From the NCBI GenBank assembly GCA_050950205.1, contig JBMNHF010000020.1, forward strand, positions 62,001 through 126,000: a stretch of DNA of 64,000 bases, given 5' to 3'. Positions 61,893-64,000 of the stretch are shown here, piece by piece. The translations under genes were made by a program, and so were the position numbers. Below the pieces are notes generated by a model. That model did not search any database and was not told where the DNA came from. It was given only the letters and a program-made list of their open reading frames with translations. The stretch is from WRAV01 sp050950205. Its GTDB lineage: Bacteria > Bacillota > Clostridia > Oscillospirales > Ruminococcaceae. Each line of letters opens with the position of its first letter. Within the stretch, counting starts at the first letter, position 1.

Positions 61893-62402
61893 TTAAGGCT
61901 TTTGTTTGTTGATTCGGCTTTCCAGAAACTGGCAAAGCCTTTCCCCAGTTCCTTTGGAAAGCCGGCTGACCTGCACAATATAGACTTGTTGATCGGCAAA
62001 GAAAAGCAGATAACCCCGAAAGGATAAAATTTTTCGGATGGATTGGTAGGAAATTGTGCTGGTGTCCACGGCGTTTGTTACTGTAAACTCTTGGTCAAAA
62101 AATTGGTAGTGGTATACCACAGACCGGTCTGCTTTTTGGTCTTTCATCAACATTTTTGTGGCAAAAGATTCTAGAAAGATGGAAAAAAAGAAAAGCACAC
62201 TGCCCAAAAGCAGTAACAAACTGCTGCCAAGGGAAAGGGTATTGTTCAAAAACAGCAAGGCAGAGCCGCTAAACAGCATTAGAATGCTGAGGCTGATCAA
62301 CAAAATGCGGGGCATTGGCCGCACCTTGCGTATCATGACATAAGTCAAAGCCCGGTAGGCAGTTTCATCATAGGTGGTGTAGCTCTCAAAGTAGCAGGTC
62401 AT
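61893..62402 (-). CDS. YcxB-like membrane protein
   Basis: A 169-residue protein with two hydrophobic segments (about residues 33-55 and 58-80) and a soluble C-terminal half whose pattern YQSIRKILSFRGYLLFFADQQ resembles the YcxB-like domain. Function unknown for the family. Its ATG overlaps the end of the neighbouring fusion gene by four bases, so the two are coupled and may act together. Confidence 0.75.
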   Translation of the reverse strand: MTCYFESYTTYDETAYRALTYVMIRKVRPMPRILLISLSILMLFSGSALLFLNNTLSLGSSLLLLLGSVLFFFSIFLESFATKMLMKDQKADRSVVYHYQFFDQEFTVTNAVDTSTISYQSIRKILSFRGYLLFFADQQVYIVQVSRLSKGTGERLCQFLESRINKQKP

Positions 62403-64000
62403 ATCCTCATCTCCTCTTGTGCAGCGGCTTCATTGATTAAAAACTGCATTCTCCAGATGGTTTCTTCGGCCGTTCGCTTTCCTCTCACCGCATCTCCGAT
62501 CAGTTTTCCCATTTCAATTTCAATGTTCTGCTGATTGATGCCCTGTTCCCATTGGAATAACACGTTTTTTCGTCCTCCTATGGCAATGTTCTCCTGCAGT
62601 TTGCTCAGCCAAGGATAGTATTCTAAAATACGGCGTTGTTGGTAGGGCTGCAGACAGGGAGAAATTCCCCCCATCATCATCAGCTCTGATGCAATCTTCT
62701 CGCTGACAGCCCACCGAATAAACTGATAAGCCTGTTCCGATTGCTGTGAAAAGCGGCTGATGCCCAAGGCACCTCCGCCCAGCAGGGGTTTTTTTCCGGG
62801 AATGGTGGAATAGCCAACCATGCCGGCAATGTGGGAATCCTGTGCCTGAACCACCCGGGCAGCGTGGTTCAAAAACAGTATAGCCGCAGAAATCTGACCG
62901 TCGACAAAGTTGTCCACAACTTCTCCCCAACTGCGCACCACTTCCGGACTGGCATACTGGGTCAAATCCAAATAGCTTTGCAGCGCATCGATGGCCGCCT
63001 TTCCGGCAAACTGCAGGCGCCCTTTCTCGTTGTAGGCAGCGGGAACCGCCGACAGCAGCCGGGGCAGAAATTCGCTGGCGGTGGAAGACGGGTTGCCCAA
63101 AGCAATGCTGGAGCCGTAGGGAGTGGGAGAGTTGGGATTGTATTGCTTGGTAAAAAAGCGGCACAAAAAGTCGTATTCCTCATAGGTGCTTGGAATGAGG
63201 AGGGGCTTTCCGGTCTGCTCCAAAAAGGCGCGTTTGATGCCGACATCCTCGTACAAATCCCGCCGATAGAACATCATCTGCACGCTGATGTCAAAGGGGA
63301 CGGAATAGATGGTGCCGTCTGCCATGGCGTAGTGTTTCTGAAGTCCGGGAATCAATGTGGAAAATAAAGATTCCTCCACCATTGGGTCAATATCGGTTAA
63401 GGGAAGAAACAATCTGGGTGCCCAGTATGGCAGGGAAGAAACATCCATGCGGATCACATCCCATGAATTCTTGCCATGGTGCTGAATTTGCTGGGCAATT
63501 TCAGATTGATGGTAGGTTTCGATGGAAACTTCGATCCCCGTCATTTTGGTAAACATGGGGGAAAGGCACCGCAATGCCTCCGCCGAAGGAGAGCGAAGGG
63601 ATACCACCCGAAGGCTTTTGCGAAGGAGCGGTACAGCGTAAATGGGGCCTCCCCGCAGAGAAGATACGGGAAGAACCTTAGAGGTGAGCTTTTGTTTGCC
63701 ACAAAGATGGCTGTGAAGCATCCGGACCGCCTCCGCTCCCATACTGCGGAAATTAAGGGGAATGCAGTAATGACGGCGGCACTGCTGCGTCCGCTGGGAG
63801 GAAAGGGTCACAAATTGAGGCTGCCGGCCCCGCATCAGCAAGGCAGAGGCATTGCTGAGCGATTCCGCCAACTGCTCGTTGGAGGTGACGATCATGCGAT
63901 AATTTTTTCCCTGCAAAAAGGGCAGATAAAACGTATTGGAAAGCTCGCCGTGGAGATTTTCCAAAAAGTTGCTGTCGGTATAGTGTTCTTCCATGCTGTT
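62399..64000 (-). CDS. LacI-like sensor/solute-binding protein fusion, 5' end cut by window
   Basis: At least 531 residues. The frame stays open through the window edge, so the N-terminus is missing. The first ~110 visible residues resemble the C-terminal half of a LacI-type sugar sensor domain (IVTSNEQLAESLSN…LLMRGRQPQFVTLSSQ…MGAEAVRMLHSHLCGKQ). From about residue 125 a family 1/8 extracellular solute-binding domain follows (VVSLRSPSAEALRCL, SWDVIRMDVSSLPYWA, MADGTIYSVPFDISVQMMFYRRDLYEDVG), without signal peptide or lipobox in view. Upstream a DNA-binding domain is expected; if so, it is a cytoplasmic regulator using two ligand folds (inference). Confidence 0.7.
   Translation of the reverse strand, partial: NSMEEHYTDSNFLENLHGELSNTFYLPFLQGKNYRMIVTSNEQLAESLSNASALLMRGRQPQFVTLSSQRTQQCRRHYCIPLNFRSMGAEAVRMLHSHLCGKQKLTSKVLPVSSLRGGPIYAVPLLRKSLRVVSLRSPSAEALRCLSPMFTKMTGIEVSIETYHQSEIAQQIQHHGKNSWDVIRMDVSSLPYWAPRLFLPLTDIDPMVEESLFSTLIPGLQKHYAMADGTIYSVPFDISVQMMFYRRDLYEDVGIKRAFLEQTGKPLLIPSTYEEYDFLCRFFTKQYNPNSPTPYGSSIALGNPSSTASEFLPRLLSAVPAAYNEKGRLQFAGKAAIDALQSYLDLTQYASPEVVRSWGEVVDNFVDGQISAAILFLNHAARVVQAQDSHIAGMVGYSTIPGKKPLLGGGALGISRFSQQSEQAYQFIRWAVSEKIASELMMMGGISPCLQPYQQRRILEYYPWLSKLQENIAIGGRKNVLFQWEQGINQQNIEIEMGKLIGDAVRGKRTAEETIWRMQFLINEAAAQEEMRI

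Noticed and set aside
1..64000. CRISPR arrays, tRNA or rRNA genes, insertion sequences, integrases, toxin-antitoxin or restriction genes.
   Set aside because: Scanned for direct repeats with regular spacing, typical tRNA ends, transposase motifs and defence-gene families; none was seen.

Overview
The window reads as a chromosomal segment of a spore-forming, anaerobic, moderately GC-rich member of the Clostridia, most likely Oscillospirales. The evidence is T-box leaders in front of cysE-cysS, tyrS, thrS and leuA, a CIRCE element at htpG, spoVG, RNase Y, hemerythrin, several LacI regulators, frequent TTG/GTG starts behind strong AGGAGG-type ribosome binding sites, and an NADP-alcohol dehydrogenase of the Thermoanaerobacter/Clostridium type. 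This placement is inference from gene families, not from a search. No rRNA, tRNA, CRISPR array, insertion sequence or prophage was seen.

Layout. 1-3380: three GT2 glycosyltransferases on the minus strand, the last frameshifted and running off the left edge. 3680-7743: cysE-cysS behind a T-box, then pgsA and a nitrilase-fold protein. 7883-9812: LUD protein, tyrosine phosphatase, dCTP deaminase. 9874-17675: tyrS, htpG, thrS and rny. 17803-24272: a sugar-acid operon (SDR, PfkB kinase, Gnd, LarA-like epimerase) with a divergent LacI gene and two mirrored operators. 24428-27055: alcohol dehydrogenase with a Rex-like palindrome, a LysR gene and two very small overlapping ORFs. 27237-41598: branched-chain amino acid genes. 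leuA-leuC-leuD-leuB-ilvB-ilvN-ilvC-(DUF815 ATPase)-ilvD follow one leucine T-box, and ilvA-ilvB have their own promoter and an isoleucine-rich leader ORF. 41774-45316: hemerythrin, murC, spoVG and two small genes. 45627-54702: GH25 lysozyme, a thioredoxin reductase/thioredoxin pair, ABC-F ATPase, two transporters, an uncharacterised protein and a cNMP-binding/DUF2225 protein. 54796-60036: LacI, a sugar ABC transporter without its own ATPase, and an MBL-fold protein. 60414-64000: a gene broken by three frameshifts, a YcxB-like membrane protein and a LacI-like/solute-binding fusion cut by the right edge.

How the parts work together. Amino acid supply is wired to tRNA charging: Cys (cysE, cysS), Tyr, Thr and Leu leaders sense uncharged tRNA, while ilvA may sense isoleucine through translation of a leader peptide. 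The sugar-acid operon looks like a route from fructuronate/mannonate toward the pentose phosphate pathway, possibly through a nickel-pincer C2 epimerase instead of a dehydratase. Carbohydrate uptake genes at 55.8-60 kb are under local LacI control.

The most promising unexplained items are the ilvA leader, the epimerase-containing sugar-acid operon, the nitrilase-fold protein lacking catalytic residues, the thioredoxin reductase lacking NADPH motifs, the AAA+ ATPase inside the ilv operon, the overlapping micro-ORFs and the LacI-like/solute-binding fusion. Nothing resembling a defence island or other large accessory system was found.
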